Below, one piece after another: positions 37,541-49,500 of a DNA stretch of 64,000 nt. The notes below the pieces were generated by a model that was not told the origin of the DNA, searched no databases, and saw only the letters and a list, made by a program, of their open reading frames with translations. A program made the position numbers and the translations under genes. The stretch comes from Galaxea fascicularis. Lineage: Eukaryota > Cnidaria > Anthozoa > Scleractinia > Euphylliidae. The stretch is taken from assembly GCA_948470475.1 (NCBI GenBank), contig OX419342.1:2413701-2477700 (forward strand), in the 5' to 3' direction. Numbering within the stretch: position 1 is the stretch's first letter; the number at the start of each line of letters is the position of its first letter.

Positions 37541-40500
37541 GTGAGTTACCATTACAAACTTTAGTGTAATGAATTTGCAACAGGTTTGTAAGTTGCAAGG
37601 TTACAAAAATAAAATAATACATCGTAGGTGTATACAGTTGTAGTCTTAAAACTGACTGATTGAGTGAGCTATTGATTAATTGACTGACTGACTGACTGAC
37701 TGACCAACTTACTGGCAGACTGACTGACTGACTGACTGGCAGATTGACTGACTGACTGACTGACTGACTGACTGACTGACTGACTGACTGACTGACTGAC
37801 TGACTGACTGACTAACTGACTGACTGGCAGACTGACTGACTGATTGACTGACTGATTGACTGACTGATTGACTGACTGACTGACTGACTGACTGTCTGTT
37901 TTGGCTCCTTGTAGTTGCCTATTAGGTTAACAATTTAGTTACTGTCAGACTTAAATTGACTATACTATTATTTGACTTCAACTTTTCATTGTGTGTCTGA
38001 CTAACAAATAACCTGCCACCTGATATGATTTAAAAACTTAATATGAAAGACGTGAAAAAAAAGTCTTTTAGGAAGTGATTGTTTTATTTCTTAATGTCCA
38101 CCTTCAACTCCTTTGTCTCTGCTTTTTTAATGATAAAACCAAGAATGCTTGAAACCCTAAAGGAGAGGGTTCAAAATGCTTTTTACCACTTTTAGCTTGT
38201 CAATATTAACTGAGCTGTTTGGCAGCTAAGTCAAGCAGATGTTTGTAAGCAGCTGTCATGTCTTTGCATGTGCTATCAAGGAATGTGAAGTAAAGGTTGT
38301 GTCGATGGCCAGTTGCCAACTGTGTGGCTTAATGAACGACCAAAATTAATGAGTAAAAATAATGTCTCATACATGTATATAATGGCATTAGCAATTAATT
38401 ATTAACTGAATGGCCGCCTGTACCATGTTTTTCATTAGGGAAGCAACAGAAGCCTTCACTGGCACCCTGCCATCAGCATATGTTGCAAGTAATTGTCGCT
38501 GCCCTCCGACGCATCCTAAAATTAATGTCGCTGCACCAGCAAATTGCTTAAGGAATTTAGAAGGAAATATTGAAGATACAGTGTCTCGCTTGGCAGATAC
38601 TGCTCATCCTATTGAGCTTGCTACTGATGGTGATACACTTGGTTTCTGGTTGTCGGAGATCACAGAATATGCTACTGTTGATATTAATTTGTCTTATAGT
38701 GGATTGCAGGTACAGAGTAATTATTCTAAATTTTGTATGCGCTGTTCCCGAAAGTATTTGTTGTAATTGAAATATTATTACATGTAGTTTATGATTTAGA
38801 ATTGGTGAAATAGATCTCTTTAGTTGTACTTGTAGTTCTGCTTTGTTGTTTCAGATTCATTACCACATTAACATTAATTTTTATAAATCTGGAACTACAG
38901 ACAGAGATACTGAAGGGGAATGATTTTCAATTGCCATTAAGAGCAGCTGATAGACTAAGTTTATAACTAATGCTCTGACAGTTGAAGCTAATTCTCTAAT
39001 GGATAAGACTACCGGTAATACACTGACAGTAACTGTTTTTTAATGGTTCTAACAGATGACTGATGGATGCCTAATCCTTTAGTCTATCTAACAGGAAAGC
39101 ATTAGACAGTGTACTTTTTCCCATGGAAGGTCACAAGTTTCTAGAAGCAAGTGTTATCATGTCCTACTTTGCAGTAAGTGCAGTGTTATTTAGTGATCAC
39201 AGGGTAAAGACATGTATTTTTTTTTCAGGTGTTCTACATACTCCTGACTTTCTATGGGCCTTTGCCGGGTGCACTAGCCATTGAACGGTCAACAGATGGT
39301 GGAAACACTTTTCATCCCTGGCAATATTTTGCAGAAGACTGTGTAGCATCATTTCAACAACAAAATAATGGTCCTTTGTCTGAACCAGACTCTGTCAACT
39401 GCATCCAATACATCAAGTTAGTTAATCCTTTTCCTTAATGCATTAATTTTGTCTGTAACTTTGGTACAGTATGCAAGCAGAAACTTGATTTGGTGATAGC
39501 CATAGTTCTTTCAAAATGTTCTTCATTATTTCAGTATTATTAATTTTAAGTAATAATCCTTGTAAGAAGGGAAGCAATTTCTTTTGTTATGGTGCAATAA
39601 GCTTCCCTCACATAGGAATGTTTTCATGTTTACACAGAGAATGGGTAAACCTACAAAAAGGCAGTCTACGAAATAAATATATTTAAACTTTGTTTTTAAA
39701 GGGTGTTTTTTGGTGTTAAAAGATTTCAACCAATCATAAGAGTTGAAAACAATAGCCAAGAGAAGTTTGCAATTTTACATGTTCCCCACATAGAATTTCT
39801 GTCTTACTTAGTCTAACAAGAAATTTTGTTATAAGGAAGTTGGTTAGAAAACAAGGGATTAATATACCCACTGCTTTGCAAAGATTTCATAAAATTTAAT
39901 GTTTGAACCAATCAGAAGTGTAGTAGAGACAATAGTAAAGAGAGCACCTTTTTGCATTCCATCATGTTCATTGCGTTTGGTTCTTTCCTTCTTATCTGGA
40001 CCATTACTTAATCACTGATTTTGTTCGTGTCAGGAAGCCAGGGTTCTCTGAGATTTTGACCATGCATGTAACCAAATGCCTGTTGTATCCTTTTCCAGGC
40101 CATTAGGTTCCAGTGGTGATGCAATAACTTTCCAGACAGAGTACCCGCCACCATCAGACTCGCAAATTCCTGTGCGTCCATTTGGACCAGGCTGCAATAA
40201 TCTGTATTGCTCAGAGAAGCTGCTGCAGTTTTTAAAGGCTACTCATGTCAAACTGCATTTCTACAATCACACCCTGGTACAGAATCCAGATCATCGCTAT
40301 TATGGTTTGGAAAGGATACTTGTGACTGGGAGGTAGGGCTTGTTTTCCTATTGTCGAATTCTGGAAAATATACATACCTCCCCCTGTGGAAGGTCAATGG
40401 AAATTCCAAGGGGGAGGGGGGTGGCAAAGGTAAACATTTTAAAAGAAAACTAGGAGCTACAGTGTAACTTGGAATTTCTGGAGGGGTATGTGTGTGTGTG

Positions 40501-43500
40501 TGTGGGAGGGGAGGAGGAGGGGGGCAAACCAAAAAAACCATCAATCTGCTGCTTCTTATGCATTGTCTCTGTTATATAATTTACAAGCAGACAAATAATT
40601 GTTGCCCGTAAGCTGGTCATTTGTCAGGTCGGTGTCAAGTTTTGCCCAGACAAGAGAACAGTCTGGTCAGAAATCCACAATCAGAGTGCCCGACCAGGCT
40701 AAGCTTTCGCCAGTCAAAACCTAAAATTTACTGGACATTTCTCCAATGACCGACTGTTGTTTGCATGCTTGTAATATGTACATGATTCTGTTCAATACAT
40801 TGCAATAAAATTTTAATTTAGAATCATCTCCTTTTTTTCTTTTCAAGGTGTGAGTGTTTTGGCCATGCAAAATCTGTTCATTATGTTGAAGGGATTGGAG
40901 GCCAAATTGGCCGCTGCGTTTGTGACTGTAACACAACTACAAATACTGAGGGGGAAAATGTAAGTTGTTTTAAGTTATTTATACAAAAGTTCAGTTATTG
41001 TTTCAAGACTTAATTAGCTTTAATGAAAGTCAAGTTGCATTTGCTAATGTTTTGTAAAATCATAAACCACCATAATGTAGTCAGGCACTATTATGAGATG
41101 CAAGTGGTACACAGGTAAACTCGGACGTTAAACTTCAATATTTTTCTCTCTACAGTGTAATCGTTGCAAGCCCTTGTATAACAACAAGTTATTTCTCCGT
41201 GGCGATCGAGATAACTCACACCCCTGTGTCAAGTGTGAATGTAATGACCATGCCAGCAGTTGTGTCTACAATCAAACTCTTGACACCAACCCAAGCTCAC
41301 GCACCCTTGGGGGTGGGGGTGTATGCATCGACTGTCAACACAATACAACTGGCCGGTTTTGTCAGGTGTGTAAGGAGAGATTCTACAGGGAGAGTGGAAA
41401 GAGTCTTAACGCCAGAGATGTGTGCTCACCTTGCGGATGCGATGGACCTGGAGTACAGCCTGAAAAGTTGGATTGCGTCAAGGTTTGTAATAATATTAGT
41501 GGGCTATTGAATAGGTAGGGGACAGTCAAATTCCCTTTGTTTCCTAATCGTAATTATTCATGAATCATGAATAATTAAGATTAGGAAACAAAGGACTCTC
41601 CGCAACTGAGAGTCATCAAGTCACCGGCTATTTGTCCATGTTGGCCAACAAATACTTGTAAAATGTATGGTAGCTCTTTGATAGCTACAGCTGCCTACTA
41701 TCGCAGGGGGATACGCCTGCTATAAATCTTATTGAAAGCCCTTGTTTGAGCTGTCTCCTTTTCAATTTTGTTCTACAGGATGACTCCAATTCAGGTGTGC
41801 TTGCTGGTCAGTGTGATTGTAAAGCCAACACCACAGGGCGTCAGTGTGACAGGTGCAAAGAGGGCTTCTTTGATCTTAGGGGAAATCACACAACTGGTTG
41901 CATTCCATGCAACTGTGTACTGGATGGTACCAACAACAGAAACAGTTCATGTCATCCAACCACAGGAGAGTGTGACTGCAAAGACCGGGTAACAGGTGAT
42001 AACAATCTCCAAACCTTGCTGTTTCTTGTAAATATATCACGGAAAACGTTGACCAAATACTCCTGATGACAGGTTACTGTATCCAGCTTTGAACCTGGGT
42101 TGTCACTAATTTTTGAAGTAGTCAGGGGAAATTCGCCGATTACCGGTTCATAATAGGGAGTTTAAGAAACGAAGGCGGCAACGGCAACGAGAACGTTATT
42201 TTGAAATATAACTTTTCGTTTTTGTAACTCTTCCGCAATCATTTTAATCTGTTTAACTTGGAAAATGCTAGTGAACTCTCCAAGAGCTAAGTTACTATGA
42301 ACGACACCAAAGTAAGGAAAAAGAAAGAAGATTTTGCCGTCATACTCTCACTTTCTCGAGAAAATAAAAAAAATTGATCGTTTCACATTGTTGTTTTGCA
42401 GAGGACGGTAAAGAAATGTACCAAAATGTAAAACGCACGTGCAGAGTATTGTTTTGGCTCATTAAAGGCTACCGCACACTAGCCGATTTTTTGTCGGCCG
42501 ACAAAAAATCTTCACTTGTCGGCTAGTGTGCGGTGAATTCAGACAAGTCTGCGACAAGATCGGGGCTTGTCGGGCGATATCTGACAGTGCTAGATCTCAA
42601 AACGTCTTGTTGGGCCTTGTCGGCTAGTGTGCGGTGGGCCAAGATAATTTGTCGGGGCTGACGCGTACCTAAACCAATGAGGAAAAAGTTGGACTTTTTT
42701 ATATTCAGTGATAACTTGTTAGCGATTAACCAATCATAGATATTACAGAGTTCAGCATTAACAACAGTTTCGAGTAACTTAAGATTTTTATCAGCATATA
42801 AAAGATTAGTATCATCTGTGAATAAGTAAAATTTAAATCGATTGGAGCTATTAGATATATCATTTATATAAATGAGGAAAAGTAGGGATCCTAACACCGA
42901 CCCCTGTGGAACTCCCGACAATATTACTTCCTTCTTGGATATATTTTTAACGCCAATTTGTGTTGTTTGTTGTCGACCTACTACACCTACAACACCTCGC
43001 ATTTCTGTGTACACATTTTTCAGGTTCCAAATGCAACACATGTAAGTCAGGTTTCTGGGGACTGTCTGGACAAGATTCTTTGGGCTGCAAAACGTGCGAC
43101 TGCGATCCATTTGGGACGTTAGCCGGCAGTGTGAATAGCTGCGATTCCGTCACAGGACAGTGCTCTTGCAAGCAAGGCGTCATTGGAAGGAAATGCGACC
43201 AGTGCTCTGAGGGTTATCATAGTCTTACTCAAAATGGTTGCAGCTCGTGCAACTGCTCTGTAGAAGGAACTCCTCCCTCGCTGTTGGACAGGTGCAACAA
43301 AACTACCGGTCTTTGCACTTGTAAACTTCACGTAGAAGGCAATGATTGCGATAGGTGTAAACCAGGGTTTTATAATCTCTCGCAAAGTAACCCTCAGGGC
43401 TGTACGCAGTGTGGCTGCGACACTAAAGGAACAGTTGGAGGATCAGGGCAGTGTGAACAGCAGTCGGGAAATTGTACTTGCAAGCTGCTTGTGACTGGTC

Positions 43501-46500
43501 AACGATGTAACCAGTGCAAGCTGGGGACGTTTGGTCTGAACCAGTCTGAACCAAACGGATGTCGACCGTGCAACTGTTATCCCAAAGGTACAATTGATGG
43601 TGACAGGAAGAGAGCAGGTAAGTATATTTTAGCGCACTTATCTTATATAAGCCATTTTGGTGTTGAAAAAGCGCTGAAGAAAGCTTGATCTAGCACCCTC
43701 ATTCAAAAACGAAAAGGCGGAAATGAGAACTAAGCACGTATGGAGTGTCTTGAAAGCTGAGATGACCTTAGATACTCCTCATCAATGAAAAGAAATTAAT
43801 AATGGAAGAAGTGAAGAATACGTTAGTCTACTTCACCTTTAGATACCGTTCATTTGTTATGGGGTAGTGGGGGCTGGTGGGATTGTATGCAAATTGTATG
43901 ACCCCACCCCACCCCACCCCCCGGCTTACCAGTTTTAGTCACATAATGCTTCCTCAAAAAGAATTTCCTTTGGGATGAGCCCCCTCCCTCCTCCTCCAAA
44001 ATCAGTTACAAGTCCAGCTATTTTAAATTTTATCTCAGAATTTCGCTCGACCCCCCCCCCCACCCACCCGCCGCCTTTTCTTTTATTGATTTTTTTCGCA
44101 ACCCCCCCTAAAAAGCCATTTTTTTGGCGAGTCCCCATAAATCCCACCAGCCCCCCTCCCTTCTCCCCCCCCCATCCCATAAAAATGAACGGTCCCTTGC
44201 TACAAAGTACCGAAAGTGCAACTATGTGCTCTTATTCAAGTGTTTTCTAAGAAATTTCAACGTTTTTGACTTCTCAGACTGAAATCCACTGAGAACAAGT
44301 GCATTACAACAGCTCTGATTTGAGTAGTTGCCCTTAAACTTTAACTTTCTTCTTTCATCCTACAGATGAACTGCAGTGTTCCGGCAGTAATGGACAGTGT
44401 CCATGTCTGTCCAATGTCGTTGGCCTCCGCTGTGACTCTTGTGTTGCCGAATATTACTGGAATCCTACAGGCCAAGGATGTATCCAATGTCAGTGCAATA
44501 CTGTTGGCTCTGTTGGTAGGAACTGTAACGATACTGGGCATTGCACATGTAGGGCCAACATTGGTGGGCGTCGCTGTGATAGATGTGTTGCTGGTTATTA
44601 TGGATTTGCATCAACAGGAAGGTCTGTGGTATTTGACTAACACCGTCGTTGACCATCCTTGCTAGACTAACAGGAGGCTATAACAAAATGAAACAGTCAG
44701 TGTGAAATGTTTTCAGTAAGAGATTTTGCCGAAAACCGAGTTCACCAATAGATCTGCCATATTGATTTTGGGAAACCGAAAGGGAAGGTTTCGAAGAGAT
44801 CTCATTGGAACTCAAGAATTATAGAAGTTTGAATTTCACGAGTTTTACCATAAACTTACTGCATATTATATATAAGATTTTACCAGAGATTTATTGAATA
44901 TTTTGGATTGTTATGTTTCATAGACAGTTTAGGGCTAAGTTCACGACGATGAATCTGCTTGCGAACCCAGTTTTACTGAATCTAGTAAACCCGCCTTGAA
45001 TTGCAAAATTCTTGCTAGGGCTCGTTGACTTGTGCCATTCAAGGAGGTAACTCAGGGGCACCCAACGAGCAAACTAAGCCAAAAGACCTTTGAGGGATAT
45101 TTCTAGGCTCCTTGTAATGTTTAAAGACTGTTTAAAGAGTTGTTTTACTGAATCAGCTAGAAAAATTTGATCTGTTCGGATTTCTTAGCTGAAAATTGAA
45201 GTGCCCGAAAATTTTAGGGAATGAAATCTTCATTTCAGAAGTTGCTAGCTGAACGTTACCTTCGAAGAACTTCTCTGCGAACTATTTGCTCATCCGAAAA
45301 TCCCAGGCGACCTTTTTAAGAGCCAAAAATTGCAAAAATATCACTTCCGAAAATCTAAGGGACCATTTTCTCCTGGATTTCCCTGGTTGCGAATCTTTTA
45401 GGTGATGTTTAAGTTAAGAAATCAGTAGCTTTTTGGCAATGCATTATCCGAAAGCCTTAGAACGAGTAGACTCTTTCGAACAGATATTTCATCGAAGTTT
45501 CTCGTTGGGTGCCCCTGGTAACTACGCCGAATTCAAAACAATGGCCACTTATCAGGGGTGTACAATTAAATAAAGTTGCTATCATTGTTGAAAATTAGCC
45601 TTAAAATGACATGACTTGATTTTTTACGGTCACTGATTGTCGTAAATTTGTTTCTCAAACCAGTTGTGTGGCTTGTAATTGCAATGCATCCGGCAGTCTC
45701 CACAGCCAGTGTGATGAAAGCGGAGAGTGCTCATGTAAAAATAATGTCGAAGGGCCTAAGTGTGATCAGTGCAAGAATGGAACAGTAAATCTTCAACAAA
45801 ACAACAGATACGGCTGCAGTGGTGGTAAGTGGAATTAAAGCGCAGGAAATAAAGTTAATGGAAAGGAATAGACCTTTTTACCGATACGGCGGCCATCTTG
45901 AATTCCGAGGAAATTATGGGATACCCGGGGGGCAGATGAGAAATAATTATAAAGAATAGTGTGGCGTGATAACTTTTAACAATAATTTTTCGCTAACCAT
46001 AGAAACCACTGCCAAATACCGTGACAGAAAGAGGTAACGCTTGTAATATTTGTTTTGGAATATGAGAGACGAGCAGTAAAAATTTATCCTGAAAGCTGTG
46101 TATACGATAAATTTTCCAGCGATTGCCCCCTCGGCAGCCCATAATTTCTCAGTCAAAACAATAGAATTCAAGATGGCCGCCGTATCGGTAAACAGGTCTA
46201 TTCCACACAGTGTTTCGTAAACTGTGCAGAAATAATCGCAGACAGTATGCTACCACGGTTTTTCATGGATGGCGGTAGAAGAAATTTTGCTGTTTCCCAT
46301 CACTTATTGTGCTTTAATTTCTTGATCTTATGGAGGTGAAACGTCATGCCATTTGTCGATAATATCATACTTTCCCTAATGAAATCTTCGTGTGTAGGCC
46401 CTATTTAGATGTACAACAATCCTTGTAAGTACCAGTTTCTTTTTGTAAGCGACTCTTTAAAGATAAATTAAATTAAATGCTTAATTAGGATACTCTCAGA

Positions 46501-49500
46501 GTCAGACAGAGAGAGTTTGTATTGCTCTGATCTGTTTATTTTCTACTGACTTAAAAAGTTGAACACAAAGCGATGCCACCTTAAAATACAAAATGATTCA
46601 ACTTAAAATCGCAACATTGACATTTTCCTTCTATTTCAGCTCCCTCGGAACAGCCTGCTCCGTTTGCCACGGTGTTATCTCCCCGGACCATTATGCTAAC
46701 GTGGTCTCCGCCAGACAACCCCAATGGCATCATCTTACGGTATGAGCTGTACAGAAATGGAACACAGATTTACAGTGGACCGAATCAAACTTTCAATGAC
46801 ACTTCACTCACCCCAGATACCGTGTACTACTACTATATCATAACTTACACAGCTTCAGGCAGTACAAGAAGTCTGGATAATGGCAGGGTATACCGCACGT
46901 TCCAAGATGCGCCAGGCGGTATTTCTCCACCGGTCATCACGAATATTCTACCTCGCAACGCGACTGCAACCTGGCAGCTTCCCAGCATGCCAAACGGGCG
47001 TATCCTTGAGTATCGTCTGATATCCACCAACAGCAGGAATGCGGTTGAAGTTGTTAACTGCAGGGGTATTATTTTTACGTGCGGCTTGAGCGGTCTCATA
47101 CCATACACCGTGTATAACTTCACTGTGGAAGCATGCACCAATGGTGGATGCGGTCGAAGTTCTGTGAGAACCATCATCACACTTTCGACACTTCCGGATT
47201 TTCAGCCTGCACCGAATGTAACGTCACTTCCGGGAGGAAGAGCAGTCCAGGTGCAATGGGATGAGCCACCGGAACCCAATGGAAGGATTCTTCGCTATGA
47301 ATTGTGGATGAGAGGCGCGCCTTTTGAAAGCGATGGAACTATGAAGTATAACAGTAATCCAGCGCATGATTCTAATTCCATGAACTTTAGGAGGACTAAT
47401 GTGACGGGACTCGCACCGTTTACGGAGTATGAATTCAGAGTCCGGACATTTACAGCCCAGGTCAGAGGCGTCCGTGCGAGTGAATGGACACGCCATAGAA
47501 CTGGAGAAGGAAGTAAGTGCAGTCAATAGGAGCTAGCGAAATGTTACGCCTGGAAATAACACAGCAACGGCTGTTCAAAATTCTGTTGAGAACCCTGTAC
47601 TTGAGTTGCAAACATCTTGTTTAGGAGTGAAATGTAAAGTAAAACTTGTTGCTGATCAAATTCTATGAGTCAGTCACCCCGTATCGTGTATAGCAAGGAA
47701 ATAATTGTTACTAAATTGACCGACATTATCATTTCCTTAATTGTGTTAATGAGTAGGTATGCGTGCTACTTAAGACAGCCTTCCTCACTAACCAGAAAGT
47801 TCAGTTAGGTGAAGCCCTTTTTAAGTGCTCGTTATTTAATGTGTTGTTCCCTTTCTTAGCTCCATCGGGCGAAAATTCCATGAGCACTGCTGCCAATCCC
47901 TTCAACAGCAGTGCAGTGGTTGTCTCTTGGAGGCCTCCCCAGAATCCACAAGGTTTCATCACTCGCTACGTCATTTTCAAGTACCAGCCTCCCTCAAATA
48001 CAACGGCCGTGAGAGCTACAGAGGTGCCTGGGTCCCAGAGTCAAGGAGTGGTCGTGGAACTTATGCCTTACACACAGTACAAATTCACGGTTAGAGCATG
48101 TAACAGTTATGACTGCTCAGGACATAGTCCACAAGCCCTTGCGCGGACACATCCTGCAGGTATGTTATATAAAGCAGCAATATTCTCTCCAACGGTTTTT
48201 GTGAGTGGACACAAATACGAAAAAGGAATTTGTTTCTTTATATAAAGTATCAGGCCTCGCCGAAATATTGTGCACGTTGTGTAGTGAAGACTTCAGTACA
48301 CAAGGCTTTTCATTTGGATAAAGAGAATTTCTAAAGAAAGTGTAATGCTGTGTCGGTGGTGGAGTAGTCTACGAAACTTTGCTTTGATCCACTGAGTTGA
48401 TAATGCAAATTGACCACCGCACTGGGTCGTTTGGAGCTTATCCATGATGTTATGCAGACATCGAAATGTTGATAGCTTTAAAAATAGTTGTTTTTACCGT
48501 CTCCCAAGGGGGACTTGATGGACCATAAACCTTCCTCCTTTACTTCTAGTTCTAATTATCGTTCCTTTCTTTACACAGCTCCCGAGGGGCAGGGGCCACT
48601 GCAAGTATTATCAGTTGATCCAACAACAGTTTACCTGAAATGGTCCCAGCCCCAGACCCCAAACGGTCCTCTTCCACCGACTTATAACGTGAGCCGAGCT
48701 TTCTCAGCACTACACTACCCCCCTCCGTTAGTGACAACTGGAGTGCATTTCCCGGGGCTTGGTTACTACAAGTTCCCTTCCAGCTTTGTCACGGCTGGTG
48801 CAACAAATGACATTGAGTTCTATTTTCGGACGCAGTACGCTTTCGGTCTGATAATTTTCCTGGCGTCTGAGGTCTCTCAAGCTGACATGTTGGCCGTTCA
48901 AATGCGTGACGGAAAACCGTGGTTGATATTTGATAGTCAAACTGGCGCCGCCGCCTTCACGATCAGCCAATCCGTGCGATTTGATGATGGTCAGTGGCAT
49001 CATGTTACGGTAACTCGACGAAGCCGCCGGGGCACTCTAACGATAGATAGCTACAGTGCAAGTCAAGACAGCCCTGGGGGCGCGACTGTGATTGCAGCCA
49101 ACACCGGTGTGTATGTTGGGGGACTGCCTTCCTCGTTCGTAATCCGACGACCTAACACCGGAATTTCTGAAATTTTGAGATTCAGTTTCATTGGTTGTTT
49201 GCGCGGAGTTACGTCAGAATCAAAGCCGCTGGACTGGGGAACTGCACAAGAGGCTGTTGGAGTTGAACCGCAGAGAAATGGCTGCCCAGTAAGGGACGAC
49301 ATAAAGGCGATACTTCTTCGAGGAGGTGGTTATGTTGCTATCGATAAACAGACTTCAGGTATTCTTCAAAGTAACATCGTGAACTTTGCACTGACATTTC
49401 GTACTCAGTTATCCGCAGGATTGCTCTTATTTGCGCACGGCTCAACAACGACATTTGCGATCCAGTACAGTGGAAACCAAGTGGAGGTAAAATACTCAAC

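Larger units (their letters stand above)
40848..45824 (+). other. USH2A: Usherin exons 7-12: ten laminin-type EGF modules
   Basis: Exons are 40848-40959, 41156-41482, 41779-41995, 43024-43617, 44366-44621 and 45664-45824. I count ten eight-cysteine laminin EGF modules, starting CECFGHAK, CECNDHAS, CGCDGPGV, CNCVLDGT, CDCDPFGT, CNCSVEGT, CGCDTKGT, CNCYPKGT, CQCNTVGS and CNCNASGS, the same number as in vertebrate usherin. Exons 11 and 12 lack ATG-started ORFs in the correct frame and are easily missed. Introns 8, 9, 10 and 11 carry mobile elements, entered separately. Confidence 0.92.

Noticed and set aside
37677..37893. Regular repeat that might be taken for a CRISPR array
   Set aside because: Units are 4 bp and uninterrupted by spacers, and the DNA is eukaryotic.
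43935..44250. Gly-rich and Pro-rich ORFs on opposite strands
   Set aside because: They translate G and C runs in an inverted-repeat element; no conserved feature.
44366..44665. 99-codon ORF MNCSVPAVMDSV...
   Set aside because: It is the wrong frame of usherin exon 11; the correct frame gives two laminin EGF modules and joins both neighbours in phase.
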